DNA of 64,000 nucleotides from Labrenzia sp. 011 (GCF_003075075.1 NZ_QCYM01000017.1:1-64000), one strand, 5' to 3'; positions 9,683-18,583 are shown, numbered from the stretch's first letter. Translations and numbers: made by a program. The notes: a model not told the origin generated them from the sequence alone.

Positions 9683-9733
9683 GTGTCGCGACACAATATT
9701 GTGAGGAGTCCGCAGGGCAGCCCTGCGAACTCC
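9683..9733. promoter_or_regulatory. Cluster of three inverted repeats between binding-protein and permease genes
   Basis: Three adjacent inverted repeats lie in 51 bp: GTGTCGCGACAC (9683-9694), CACAATATTGTG (9692-9703, sharing three bases with the first) and a 12-bp interrupted stem GGAGT-CGCAGGG / CCCTGCG-ACTCC (about 9705-9733). The last is the closest to the stop codon of the binding-protein gene (9741) and would form a stable hairpin in its mRNA without a following U-tract. This is the layout of an intercistronic stabilising or partial-termination element; the first two palindromes could instead be protein-binding sites. Confidence 0.6.
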
Positions 9734-9740
9734 GGGTTTT

Positions 9741-11354
9741 CTATTCTTCGATCGTGATGCCGGAGAAGTTCTGGTACCAGTTCTGGGCCTGGACAAAGCC
9801 CTTGACCTTCGGGCTCATCGCACGGGGCGCCACGTCATGGGTGACCATGAGGAACAATGCGTCATTGACATATTTCTCATGGGTTTTGCGCAGCACCGCA
9901 TTCTGGGCTTCCGGATCGAATGTCGTCTTGATCTGATCGAACAGGCTCTGCATTTCCGGATCGCAGTAATGGCCCCAATTGGTACCGTTCGGTGCGATCA
10001 GGTCGCAGGAAAGGTGCCGGATCAGGCCGGTGAAAGGATCCTGAATGAAGTAGGTGAAATTGATCGACTGGGAGCCATCAACGCTCGGATCAGCGGCGCC
10101 TGCACGCCACAGATTGATCATCTGGTTCCATTCCACGACCATGAATTCAACGTCGATGCCCACTTCGGCCAAACTCTGCTGAACGTATTCATTCATCGGC
10201 AGCGGCAGCATCTGGCCGGACCCTGACGGAGAGATCAGGGCTTTGACCTTGATCGGGTTTTCCGTGCTGATGCCCGCTTCCGCCAACAAAGCCTTGGCAG
10301 CCTCGGGATCATATTTCACTTCAAAGGTCGGTTCGCCGAACCACTGGCTCGCAGGCGGAAGGAACCCTTTCGCCGGGATCGCAAGGCCGCCGAGAAGCTC
10401 TTTCAAGCCCTCACGGTCGATCGCCAGATTCGCTGCCTTGCGGACGCGGATATCGTTCCAGGGCGAACCTTCCAGACGCGACAGATGCCATGTCCAGTTG
10501 TGCGGATAGGCATTGGAGACGATTTCCATCCCGTTGCCCGTCAGAGCCGGAATTGTGTCGGGAGCCGGAGCTTCGATCCAGTCGACCTGCCCTGACAGGA
10601 GTGCGGCGGTCCGTGCGTTGGGCTCGGGCAGAGGCATCAGGACCATCTTGTCGAGCTGCGGCACGCGGCTTGAATCCCAATAATCTTCGTTCGGGACGAG
10701 TTCTGCGCGCTCACGAGGCACGAAACCCGTCAGCTTCCATGGGCCCGTGCCTGACGGTGCCTTGGCAACTTCTTCCCAGTCCTTGCCGAGAGCTTCCCAA
10801 TTGGCCTTGGAAGACATCAGGATCCAGGCAAGCTGGTAAGGAAGGGTCGCATCCGGAGTCTTGGTTGTGATTTCAAGTGTGAAATCATCGATGGCCTTGT
10901 AGGAGGCAACGGCAGGAATGCGCGACTTGCCCTGGGCAGACTGCCGCGGATCATATTGCTCGCTGTCGGGCAGCAGAAGCTTGTCGAAGTTCCACACCAC
11001 ATCATGCGCCGTGAACGGGCTGCCATCATGGAAGGTCACGCCTTCGCGGATCTTGAACGTCCATTTGGTGTTGTCGTCAGGATCCACCGCCCACTCGGTC
11101 GCGAGGCCGGGGATCAGCATTGACGGCTTGTCGGCACTTGTCAGGTCCCATTCGATCAGGGAATCATAAACCGTGTAGCCCATGAAACGCATGCCTTCAC
11201 CGCCCTGGTCGGTTTGACCGGTGGTGAGAGGGATATCCGACGCCGTCATGCCGACACGGAGCGTGCCTGCGGCCCAGGCGTCGAAAGACGCTGTCGCGAG
11301 CGCGGCGATTGACAGGGCCGCCAATGCGGCGCCCCTCAGGTTTCGTAGTGCCAT
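9741..11354 (-). CDS. ABC transporter periplasmic substrate-binding protein (SBP_bac_5, peptide/nickel class)
   Basis: A 537-residue secreted protein of the DppA/OppA class. The frame extends 29 codons further upstream, but the ATG at 11354 is preceded by GAAGGA and starts a good Sec signal (ALRNLRGAALAALSIAALAT...AWA, cleaved near residue 28). Family blocks include WTFKIREGVTFHDGSPFTAHDVVWN, IRVRKAANLAIDREGLKELL and the C-terminal HEKYVNDALFLMVTHDV. Its ligand is unknown; this class binds peptides, nickel complexes, opines, glycosides and other amides. The divergent regulator/amidase/carbamoylase genes suggest an amide or N-carbamoyl compound. First gene of the leftward ABC operon. Confidence 0.93.
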   Translation of the reverse strand: MALRNLRGAALAALSIAALATASFDAWAAGTLRVGMTASDIPLTTGQTDQGGEGMRFMGYTVYDSLIEWDLTSADKPSMLIPGLATEWAVDPDDNTKWTFKIREGVTFHDGSPFTAHDVVWNFDKLLLPDSEQYDPRQSAQGKSRIPAVASYKAIDDFTLEITTKTPDATLPYQLAWILMSSKANWEALGKDWEEVAKAPSGTGPWKLTGFVPRERAELVPNEDYWDSSRVPQLDKMVLMPLPEPNARTAALLSGQVDWIEAPAPDTIPALTGNGMEIVSNAYPHNWTWHLSRLEGSPWNDIRVRKAANLAIDREGLKELLGGLAIPAKGFLPPASQWFGEPTFEVKYDPEAAKALLAEAGISTENPIKVKALISPSGSGQMLPLPMNEYVQQSLAEVGIDVEFMVVEWNQMINLWRAGAADPSVDGSQSINFTYFIQDPFTGLIRHLSCDLIAPNGTNWGHYCDPEMQSLFDQIKTTFDPEAQNAVLRKTHEKYVNDALFLMVTHDVAPRAMSPKVKGFVQAQNWYQNFSGITIEE

Positions 11355-11676
11355 TGCTGATGTCCTTCTTTCAAAGTCAGCTGACTGCAGTCGAGCGGCC
11401 GACAGCAGGTTGAACGGTGTTCTCGAAACGTTTCCCCGCAAAGCCAGTTCTGGCCCCTGGTCCGATCCTTCCGCGCTGGTTTTGCCGGAGGCCGGTTGTT
11501 GTTTGAGTTGGGCAGCGGACCTGGGTCCCGAACCTGCCAGTCAGTCAGTGTGTGGCATCTCCGCCACGACCTCGAAAGCAGGCCCGAATTCATCGGTCCA
11601 GCCAAAAAGATCAATTATATCAATAGCTTTTCCAGTTTCTCCTTGCCGGAAAGCGATTTATCAGCTACCAGATTTT

Positions 11677-11689
11677 CTGGTCTGACCAG
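11677..11689. promoter_or_regulatory. FadR-type GntR operator candidate CTGGTCTGACCAG
   Basis: A perfect 13-bp dyad, CTGGTCTGACCAG, matches the TGGTnnnACCA pattern known for FadR-subfamily GntR proteins. It lies 51 bp before the start of the regulator gene and 322 bp before the divergent binding-protein gene. It is the only clear dyad of this type in the 386-bp divergent intergenic region (11355-11740), which otherwise contains no gene. Autoregulation and joint control of importer and enzymes are inferred. Confidence 0.6.
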
Positions 11690-11740
11690 TTCAGCGTAAA
11701 ACAGACTAATAAACGCGCAAGGTCAAAATTTGAGCACAAA

Positions 11741-12472
11741 ATGTCCAATTTGACGTCATCGAGTGAGAATGCATCGAACCACGCCGAGGGCTCCGAACGG
11801 GAAGCCACCGTGCCGGCGCGCGTTGCCAAGGCAATTCAGCAGATGGTCACCGATCGCGAGCTGAAACCGGGCGACGCCTTGCCGTCACAGCGTGAGCTTG
11901 CGAGCCTGCTGAAGGCATCCCGTCCCTCCGTTCGTGAGGGTGTCTCCATGCTCGAGACGCTCGGGATCATTCGCGTGGAGGGCCGCAAAGGGCTGTTCGT
12001 GGCGGCGACCGGTGGCAAGCGGCCAGCCGATTTCTGGCAGTTCCACAAGGGCTATGGTCTCCGCGAAGTTTACCAGTTTCGAGTGGGCTTTGAACCCGAT
12101 GCCCTTGCGCTGGCCTTTTCAAGACTGACCAGCGACGCACTCCGGCGTCTGCGCGGTCATGCAGAGTCCCTGATGACCGCGGCGCGCCAGGGCAACGCGG
12201 TGGAAGCAGCAGAGCAGGACACTGCCTTTCACGACATTATCTTTGAATATTGCGGCAATCGCATCTTTCTGGACATCCGCAGCCATTTGTCGAAGGCGAT
12301 GCAGGACAGCCAGTGGGTGCCGATGGTCATCGTTGAACGCGTCCGGGATACCGCGCGAGAACATCTGGCCATCGTCGAGGCGCTGGAAGCGGGACGCTGT
12401 GCAGACGCCTGTGAGGCGCTGCGAACCCATATCCGCGCGGCGGCGCGTCGTTGCGATCTTGATCTGAGCTGA
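11741..12472 (+). CDS. GntR-family regulator, FadR/FCD type
   Basis: A 243-residue regulator with a disordered, Ser/Glu-rich N-terminus (1-25), a winged helix domain at about 27-90 (VAKAIQQMVTDRELKPGDAL, PSQRELASLLKASRPSVREG) and an FCD ligand domain. The FCD part carries AFHDIIFEYCGN and a C-terminal TAREHLAIVEALEAG, with histidines placed for metal binding. It is divergent from the peptide-type ABC operon and is followed after 28 bp by the amidase gene. It probably controls both. A dyad of FadR type sits just upstream. Confidence 0.92.
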   Translation: MSNLTSSSENASNHAEGSEREATVPARVAKAIQQMVTDRELKPGDALPSQRELASLLKASRPSVREGVSMLETLGIIRVEGRKGLFVAATGGKRPADFWQFHKGYGLREVYQFRVGFEPDALALAFSRLTSDALRRLRGHAESLMTAARQGNAVEAAEQDTAFHDIIFEYCGNRIFLDIRSHLSKAMQDSQWVPMVIVERVRDTAREHLAIVEALEAGRCADACEALRTHIRAAARRCDLDLS

Positions 12473-12500
12473 AACAACCGTGGCAGGGGAGCCGACCTGA

Positions 12501-13664
12501 ATGATAGAGGATAACGTGTACGCATTTTCCGAGCTCCTCCTGGAGCCGGTCAAAGCCGCGTCGGGACCGCTTGACGGTTTGACCTTCGCTGCCAAGGAAA
12601 ATTACGAGTTCGCAGGGCGGGTGGCGTCGAACGGCAATCCGACCTGGAAGGCAAGTCACGGACCGGCGGAAAAATCCGCCGTATGCCTCGACATGTGTCT
12701 CAAGGCAGGCGCGTCGCTTGCCGGCTTTACGCATATGGATGAGCTCGCGTACAGCATAATCGGCGCGAACACGCATTTCGGCACGCCGGTGAACAGCGCT
12801 GCCGCCGACCGGGTTCCCGGCGGCTCCTCTTCCGGGTCCGCTGCCTCGGTTGCGGCCGGTCTGGTGGACTTCAGCCTTGGCAGCGATACCGGCGGGTCCG
12901 TGCGAATTCCGGCCTCGTTCTGCGGTCTCTACGGGCTTCGCACCAGCCACGGCAGGATTTCGTCAGACGGATTATTGCCTCTGGCACCCAGCTTTGACGT
13001 TCCCGGCTGGTTCGCGCGCGATCTGGATGTGATGACACGTGTCAGTGCCGCCCTGGGAGCAGACGCCGCGCAAGGGGAACTCCCCTTGCGGCTATGGATG
13101 CCGTCTACGGTCTGGTCCGGGCTGAGTGCCGACGCCCTGGAAGCATTCAAGCCGATGATAAGCCGTCTGGAAGCACTGGTTGCTCCCGTAAAGACGACCC
13201 CCTTGCCGGGCCCCCCTCTGGAGCAGTGGTTCGAGACCTTTCGCATTCATCAGGCTTTTGAAGTCTGGCAAACGGTCGGTCCCTGGGTTTCATCGGCCGC
13301 CGCACATTTCGGACCCGGTGTGGCCGAGCGCCTCGATATGGCCAGCCGGATCAGCAAGGCGGAATTCGAAAGCGCGGCCGCCACCCGGGAGGCTATCCGG
13401 GAGGCAATGGACACAGGCATGCGTGAGCGCACAGTTCTCCTGCTGCCGACCGCGCCAGGCCCCGCGCCCAGGACGTCGGCAAGTGAAGAGGACCTGAATG
13501 CGGCGAGAAAGGCCATCATGTGCATTACCAGCATCTCCGGCTTGAACGGCTTTCCGGAATTGACGATCCCGGGCGCGCTGATCGAAGACGCGCCGGCAGG
13601 ACTGTCGCTTGTCGGTGCGCGAATGCGTGATCAGGATTTGCTGGCCCTGGCCGGATTGCTCTGA
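12501..13664 (+). CDS. Amidase, amidase-signature family (AMI1-like)
   Basis: A 387-residue amidase-signature enzyme, short for the family (often 450-500) but close to the AMI1/indole-acetamide-hydrolase-like branch. The Ser-cisSer-Lys triad is visible: Lys in FAAKENYEFAG (about residue 34), the cis-Ser in GGSSSGSAASVAAG and the nucleophile Ser in DTGGSVRIPASFCG. The MDELAYSIIGANTHFGTPVN stretch is also characteristic. It hydrolyses a carboxamide to acid plus ammonia. It sits 28 bp after the GntR gene and 94 bp before a carbamoylase, so the pair probably processes the compound taken up by the divergent ABC importer. Substrate unknown. Confidence 0.9.
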   Translation: MIEDNVYAFSELLLEPVKAASGPLDGLTFAAKENYEFAGRVASNGNPTWKASHGPAEKSAVCLDMCLKAGASLAGFTHMDELAYSIIGANTHFGTPVNSAAADRVPGGSSSGSAASVAAGLVDFSLGSDTGGSVRIPASFCGLYGLRTSHGRISSDGLLPLAPSFDVPGWFARDLDVMTRVSAALGADAAQGELPLRLWMPSTVWSGLSADALEAFKPMISRLEALVAPVKTTPLPGPPLEQWFETFRIHQAFEVWQTVGPWVSSAAAHFGPGVAERLDMASRISKAEFESAAATREAIREAMDTGMRERTVLLLPTAPGPAPRTSASEEDLNAARKAIMCITSISGLNGFPELTIPGALIEDAPAGLSLVGARMRDQDLLALAGLL

Positions 13665-13758
13665 AGCGCAACGGCACACGGATATTCAGATACGGCCGGG
13701 GATCAAAAGAGATCTGGCATTTTAGTGTCCCCGGCACGGAACCGAGAAAGGCTCCAAT

Positions 13759-14682
13759 ATGTCACGCAGTCTGATGATCGCAGCAGCCCAGATGGGGCCG
13801 ATCCTTCGCACCGAGAGCCGTACCGCTGTCGTGAGGCGCATGATTTTGCTGATGGAAAAAGCAGCCGCGCGCGGAGCAGAGCTTGTCGTGTTTCCGGAAC
13901 TGGCGCTGACCAGTTTCTTCCCGCGCTGGTATCTCGAAGACCAGGACGAGATCGACACGTTCTTCGAAAGCCGGATGCCGTCCGAGGAGACCCTTCCGCT
14001 CTTCGATGCGGCAGCCCGATTGGGGCTGTCCTTCTCATTCGGCTATGCGGAAAAGATACGGGCCAGGGATGGCAAAACGCGGCGTTTCAATACCTCGGTC
14101 GTCGTCAGCGCCGAGGGCGAGATCCTGCTGAAATACCGAAAGATCCATTTGCCGGGACATCGGGAAGCGGAAGACTGGCGACCATTTCAGCACCTGGAAA
14201 AACGTTACTTCGAAGTGGGAAACCTTGGCTTTCCAGTCACCGACGCTTTGGGCGGCCGGATCGGGATGTGCATCTGCAATGACCGTCGCTGGCCGGAAAC
14301 CTTCCGGATTCTGGGGTTGCAAAAGGCGGAGCTGGTGCTCACGGGGTACAACACGCCGGTTCACTATCCGCCCGCCCCAGCACATGATCATCTGCAGGAC
14401 TTTCACAACCACCTGTCCATGCAGGCCGGTGCCTATCAAAACGGCACCTGGGTCGTTGGCGTGGCGAAGGCAGGACGTGAAGAGGGATGTGACTTGATCG
14501 GCGGATCCTGCATCATTGCGCCGACCGGTGAAATTGCCGCGCAATGCGTGACCCTTGGAGATGAAGTAATCGTTGCGGAGTGCGACCTGGACCGGTGCCG
14601 GGAAATCCAGGACAACATCTTCAATTTCGCCGAACACAGACAACCGGACCAATACGGCCTTCTGGTGGAAACCACACCCTAG
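13759..14682 (+). CDS. N-carbamoyl-D-amino-acid hydrolase (D-carbamoylase), nitrilase superfamily
   Basis: A 307-residue carbon-nitrogen hydrolase that follows the known Agrobacterium D-carbamoylase closely along its length (remembered comparison: FPELALTSFFPRW, KYRKIHLPGH, PFQHLEKRYFE, CNDRRWPE, GGYNTP-like TGYNTPVHYPP). Catalytic residues are E47, K128 and C173. It would split N-carbamoyl-D-amino acids into the D-amino acid, CO2 and ammonia in the cytoplasm. No dihydropyrimidinase/hydantoinase is present nearby, so the carbamoyl compound must come from outside or from another locus. The stop codon overlaps the stop of the convergent gene by 4 bp. Ribosome site GAAAGG lies 10 nt before the ATG. 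Confidence 0.9.
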   Translation: MSRSLMIAAAQMGPILRTESRTAVVRRMILLMEKAAARGAELVVFPELALTSFFPRWYLEDQDEIDTFFESRMPSEETLPLFDAAARLGLSFSFGYAEKIRARDGKTRRFNTSVVVSAEGEILLKYRKIHLPGHREAEDWRPFQHLEKRYFEVGNLGFPVTDALGGRIGMCICNDRRWPETFRILGLQKAELVLTGYNTPVHYPPAPAHDHLQDFHNHLSMQAGAYQNGTWVVGVAKAGREEGCDLIGGSCIIAPTGEIAAQCVTLGDEVIVAECDLDRCREIQDNIFNFAEHRQPDQYGLLVETTP

Positions 14683-15416
14683 ATGCTATCGGAAATCTCA
14701 AGCGACACTTCGAGCTCATCGCGCCAACGGGCCGTCCAGCTTTCCGGACCGGAGACCTCCTGCATCCCGGTCAGGGACCCTGTGATCACCCACTGACCAG
14801 CCCGGAGCCCGCCGAGCCTGTCGCCACCGCAGTTGACGTAGGAGCGAATGGACTCCACGGGATCGATGTCGATGGGTTGAAAAGGCTCACTCCTGCCATT
14901 TCGCAGAAGGCTCACCCCCTCGACGGGAGAAGGGATGTCGCCCATGAAAGGACGCTCCTTGCCGAGGATGAGACCTGCGTTCGCGAAACAGTCCGCTATG
15001 CGCTCGGGCAACGCAAGACCGGACGCGGCAAAACGCCGGCCGACCAATTCAAATGCCAGTGTAAAACCTTGTATTGCTGCCAGGATGTCATGGCGTGAAT
15101 AGGGGTCCCTGGATCGTATGGGCAGGTCACGCCCTAGCCTGAAGGCAATTTCGGTTTCGAGAATGTCCACATTGACCAGCGATACAGGAGCGTGATGAAC
15201 TGTTCCTGCGAAGATCGGGGCCGCGACGCCCGTTCCGGGTTCATGGGCCGCCACTTTCCAGCCCGCGACTGCCAGCCCAAGGGCCTCGGCAACCGTTGCT
15301 TGCGCGACATAACCGTCGGACACGTTCCGCGGCCTGCAATCTTCCGGCAGACGATCGAGCTGTGTTCCGCTGCACCGCGCTTTTGCGATCAATTGTGCTG
15401 CCGTATCGATATACAT
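14679..15416 (-). CDS. 2-keto-4-pentenoate hydratase-like protein (FAH superfamily)
   Basis: A 245-residue protein of the MhpD/HpcG hydratase branch of the fumarylacetoacetase superfamily. It shows the N-terminal helical region LIAKARCSGTQLDRLPEDCR, the GWKVAAHEPGTG substrate loop, the acidic metal-binding block ILETEIAFRLGRDLP and FELVGRRFAASG. Such enzymes hydrate or decarboxylate 2-oxo acids with a divalent metal. The gene is convergent with the carbamoylase (4-bp overlap of stops) and divergent from the racemase-like gene, with 123 bp between starts. Its role beside nitrogen-compound hydrolases is not obvious; it may act on the carbon skeleton released by them. Confidence 0.82.
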   Translation of the reverse strand: MYIDTAAQLIAKARCSGTQLDRLPEDCRPRNVSDGYVAQATVAEALGLAVAGWKVAAHEPGTGVAAPIFAGTVHHAPVSLVNVDILETEIAFRLGRDLPIRSRDPYSRHDILAAIQGFTLAFELVGRRFAASGLALPERIADCFANAGLILGKERPFMGDIPSPVEGVSLLRNGRSEPFQPIDIDPVESIRSYVNCGGDRLGGLRAGQWVITGSLTGMQEVSGPESWTARWRDELEVSLEISDSI

Positions 15417-15539
15417 TCAGATGAAATTCCTGTCTTAGGGGTTCCTGACCAACGAAACCATGACCGCAGACGCCACAGCAGCTGGTGAACACCTTACAAA
15501 CCTGAGCGTTTTTGAGCCAACGGGAATTAAGAACCAATC

Positions 15540-16217
15540 ATGCCTAGCAACCTGCGGAAGACGCGTTTCGCGCTCATCAATCCCAACACATCACAGGAAA
15601 CGACCCGGGCGATGGTCGAGATCGCAACATGCGCCGCGCCTGCAATGGACATTGTTGGCTTCACCGCATCGTCCGGGCCCGGATTGATCAGCAATGCGGA
15701 TGAATTGGCAGCAGCAGGAGAAGCTGTTTCTCGTTTGGACCCTCAAATGTTCGAAGGGTTTTCAGGGGCGATCGTGTCTGCATTTGGAGATCCCGGTCTG
15801 GAGTCCTTGCGAGACGCGCTGGACATCCCGGTCCTCGGGATCGCGGAACAAGGCATGGCGCGCGCCACGCGCAATCACGGACGCTTTTCCGTGGTGACAA
15901 CCACTCCGGATCTGGTCCATTCGATCAGGTCACGCGCCGAGAGCTATGGCTTTGGCGCACAGCTCGCGTCGGTTCGGCTAACCGAGGGAGAGCTGCACGA
16001 AACGATGGCTGATCCGGAACTGCTGCTGACCAGGCTCCGGAAAGCAATTGCACGAGCAATCGAAGAGGACAAGGCAGAAGCGATTGTCATTGGCGGCGGG
16101 CCACTAGCCCGCGCGGCAAGCGTGCTCGCCAACGAAGTAACGGTTCCCCTGATAGAGCCGGTGCCGGCAGCCGTCCTGGGTCTCGCCGCGGTTCTTGGGT
16201 ATGAACCGACGATTTGA
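15540..16217 (+). CDS. Asp/Glu/hydantoin racemase superfamily protein lacking both catalytic cysteines
   Basis: A 225-residue protein of the hydantoin racemase fold: N-terminal FALINPNTSQETTRAM (the NPN(T/S)s motif), middle block GAIVSAFGDPGLESLRDA and C-terminal AEAIVIGGGPLARAASVLA. In hydantoin and allantoin racemases the two acid/base cysteines occur in ACF(G/S)DPGL and in xGCxGM-like positions. Here the aligned residues are Ala (SAFGDPG) and Gly (IGGGPLA). The fold is clear, but classical two-base racemization looks impossible, so it may be a decarboxylase/isomerase-like variant or a binding protein. It is the last enzyme gene of the carbamoylase region; the start ATG at 15540 gives the usual N-terminus. 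Confidence 0.82.
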   Translation: MPSNLRKTRFALINPNTSQETTRAMVEIATCAAPAMDIVGFTASSGPGLISNADELAAAGEAVSRLDPQMFEGFSGAIVSAFGDPGLESLRDALDIPVLGIAEQGMARATRNHGRFSVVTTTPDLVHSIRSRAESYGFGAQLASVRLTEGELHETMADPELLLTRLRKAIARAIEEDKAEAIVIGGGPLARAASVLANEVTVPLIEPVPAAVLGLAAVLGYEPTI

Positions 16218-16564
16218 CTCAGGCATAGGTTTCGGGAGTGCGGAGTGGCTTCCCTCTCTCCCATCCCCCCCCCGATTTGAAAGATCCCGGCTTGCCGCGT
16301 CCCGCGTGGAGACACCGCAAGCGCCGGTTTCCTGTCTCTGGTGACACGACCAACCCTGGCCTTTTCCCGGACGGCTCCGAATCATCTTTACGCCCTGTTA
16401 GGGCGCGCGCTGATACTGATCCGGAACCGACTGTCGGACGCCGGGTCCCGGGGGGCGACCATTTCGACGCTGCGTCACTTGTCGGCAGATAAAAGCAGGC
16501 ACACAATTTTCAGTCACCCGGCCTGGAACACACCGTTAAAATTTGTACACAGGAATACGGGCAC
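16218..16564. other. Intergenic region with no recognised gene
   Basis: A 347-bp gap between the racemase-like gene and the outer-membrane protein gene. It contains a run of nine C (around 16266-16274) and a GC-rich stretch, then becomes AT-rich shortly before 16565, where the promoter of the barrel gene is likely. No protein family, tRNA or clear terminator was recognised. Confidence 0.5.
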
Positions 16565-17296
16565 ATGCAGATTTCAGAAAAGATTCTCCTGGCGACATCG
16601 TGTCTGCTTCTCGCCAATCTCGCCAACGCATCCCAGGCAATCGCCGACGATAGTTTCCTGTCCGGTTTCTATGTCAAAGGTGAAGCAGGTGCTTCCATCG
16701 GCGGTTCTGCGGGCAAAATCACGTTCGAGGATCAGCTCGGCACGACGGCGCGGACAAAAGATACCACGCTCGGGCTGGGCGGTGCGTTCGGCGTCGGTCT
16801 GGGGACCCAGGTCACGGACAAGCTGCGCGCTGAGCTGATGTTCAATTACAGAACCGGCCACCAGTGGGACACCTCACTTGTGAATTACAGCAGCGAGCGG
16901 TTCGAGGCCGATGTGTCCTCATATTCCCTCATGGCAGCCGGAATTTTCGATATCTATACCTTCAGGATGGGCACCATCGAGGTAACGCCGAACATCACCG
17001 GAATGGCGGGTATCGCCATCAACCAGACGGGCGATTTCACCGCGACAGCGCCCGGGGACCCGAACGTCGTCTGGAATGGCGACACGTCGACCAATTTTGC
17101 ATGGGGTCTGGGAGCCGGTACAGGCATTAAACTGTCGGAAAAGACCACCCTCGACCTGGCGTACAGATATGTCGATCTCGGAACCTTCAAATCGGCAACA
17201 AAGCTGACGTCCGGGGTAAGCGGCAATCTGAAGAAACGCGTTGAGGGTGACTACACGACCAATGAATTGATGCTTGGCCTGCGCTACAAGTTCTAG
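16565..17296 (+). CDS. Outer-membrane beta-barrel protein (porin-like, OmpA/OMP_b-brl type)
   Basis: A 243-residue secreted protein with a signal peptide (KILLATSCLLLANLANASQAIA, cleavage near residue 28). It consists of alternating hydrophobic/polar strands, as in an eight-stranded barrel: FYVKGEAGASIGG, RAELMFNYRTG, TTLDLAYRYVDLG and the final ELMLGLRYKF. The terminal Phe is the usual outer-membrane assembly signal. A role in membrane integrity or adhesion is possible; no ligand can be inferred. It is followed by a membrane-anchored AraC regulator 111 bp downstream. Confidence 0.88.
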   Translation: MQISEKILLATSCLLLANLANASQAIADDSFLSGFYVKGEAGASIGGSAGKITFEDQLGTTARTKDTTLGLGGAFGVGLGTQVTDKLRAELMFNYRTGHQWDTSLVNYSSERFEADVSSYSLMAAGIFDIYTFRMGTIEVTPNITGMAGIAINQTGDFTATAPGDPNVVWNGDTSTNFAWGLGAGTGIKLSEKTTLDLAYRYVDLGTFKSATKLTSGVSGNLKKRVEGDYTTNELMLGLRYKF

Positions 17297-17407
17297 GTTA
17301 TGAAGCTGTAACGCAGGCCCCGTGCCGGTGGTGGTGAGCGGTGCGCAGGCGCCCTCTCCCTGGAGCGCGCCTGCGATACATGTGCCAGAGGACAGTGTCA
17401 GCTCAGG

Positions 17408-18583
17408 ATGGAAGACCTTCTTTTCGCCGGCGTCGTGCAGGCGCTGTTTACCGCTGTCTTTCTGGCCTTCAAGCCGAAACGCGCGCTGAGCGATGGAATC
17501 CTTGCCGTCTGGATGCTCTTTATCGCCCTGCCCATGATTGGCGGCGCCGCAATACGTCTGTGGCCTGATTTCACCATTCCCGTTCTGCAGTCTGACCTCA
17601 TCTATCCGCTCACCTACGGGCCATTCATGTGGCTGTACGTCCGGGCGATCACCGGGGATATCGACCGCCTCACGAAACACGAGCTGTTTCACTTTCTGCC
17701 CTTTGCTGCGGTCAGCGCGTGGCAGCTTGCGTCGGGCTGGGCGCCGCCGCCGCCCAATCCGGAACACGTGGTCTTCGATACCAGCACACGCCTTGTTGGT
17801 GCCCTCAACCTCGCCCTGATATTCTCCTATTCAATGGCCGTCGCGCGGCGCCTGTGGCGGCACGGCCAGGATGTGAACCAGCATTTTTCCAACCTGCCCA
17901 ATCAGGTCACCCTCAAGTGGCTGTTCTGGCTGATTGCCGGATTTTCCGCGGTATCGCTCGTGCTGTTTCTGGCATCGCTGTTTTCGCTTCCTGCCATGCT
18001 GCGAGTCCATCTGCCGGCACAGATCGCGATCATACTGGGGTTGAGTTTCTTCGGCCTGAGGCAAAATCAGGTGTTTGACCGGGACCATGCGCCCTCCGGC
18101 GGAGATGACGAACAGGATCGGCAGGAGATCTCCCCACCATCCATGCAGCCCCCCGGGACCGGACCTGCAGAAGCCGCCTGCCACAGTGCGCCGCCGGGCG
18201 AAGTCAAGAAGCGCTATAGCAGGTCCGGGCTGACCGAGGAGCGCGCCGAACGGATCCTGGTCAAACTCGAAGCCTTCATGGAAACGGAGCGGCCCTATCT
18301 GTCCGCCGACCTGACCATCGTGGACCTGGCAAGGCGGATGGCGGTTCCGCGCCACCATCTGACCGAAGTCATCAGCACCCGATACAACAAGAGCTTCTAC
18401 GTCTTCGTGAATGAATACCGGATCGAGGCCATCAAGCAGGCGATGGAAAAGCCCGAGAATTCGGACGCCACCCTTCTGGATCTCGCCTATGCCTACGGGT
18501 TCAACTCCAAGTCCCCTTTCAACTCGGCATTCAAGCAGCTGACGGGCATGACACCATCGCAATACCGCCGCCAGCTGAAGTGA
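17408..18583 (+). CDS. Membrane-anchored AraC-family regulator
   Basis: A 391-residue protein with an N-terminal half of about six to seven hydrophobic helices (starting LLFAGVVQALFTAVFLAF, WMLFIALPMIGGAAIRLW, and ending QIAIILGLSFFGLR near residue 217). A Pro/Gly-rich linker (about 225-270) and a C-terminal AraC HTH domain (about 275-391) follow. The DNA-binding part shows DLTIVDLARRMAVPRHHLTE and DLAYAYGFNSKSPFNSAFKQ...GMTPSQYRRQ. The layout suggests a one-component membrane sensor; candidate targets are the flanking outer-membrane and secreted protein genes. The same architecture occurs in uncharacterised proteobacterial regulators. Confidence 0.88.
   Translation: MEDLLFAGVVQALFTAVFLAFKPKRALSDGILAVWMLFIALPMIGGAAIRLWPDFTIPVLQSDLIYPLTYGPFMWLYVRAITGDIDRLTKHELFHFLPFAAVSAWQLASGWAPPPPNPEHVVFDTSTRLVGALNLALIFSYSMAVARRLWRHGQDVNQHFSNLPNQVTLKWLFWLIAGFSAVSLVLFLASLFSLPAMLRVHLPAQIAIILGLSFFGLRQNQVFDRDHAPSGGDDEQDRQEISPPSMQPPGTGPAEAACHSAPPGEVKKRYSRSGLTEERAERILVKLEAFMETERPYLSADLTIVDLARRMAVPRHHLTEVISTRYNKSFYVFVNEYRIEAIKQAMEKPENSDATLLDLAYAYGFNSKSPFNSAFKQLTGMTPSQYRRQLK

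Noticed and set aside
16266-16274. C9 homopolymer as a phase-variation tract for the outer-membrane gene
   Set aside because: It lies about 290 bp upstream of the gene, outside a likely promoter spacer and outside any coding frame.
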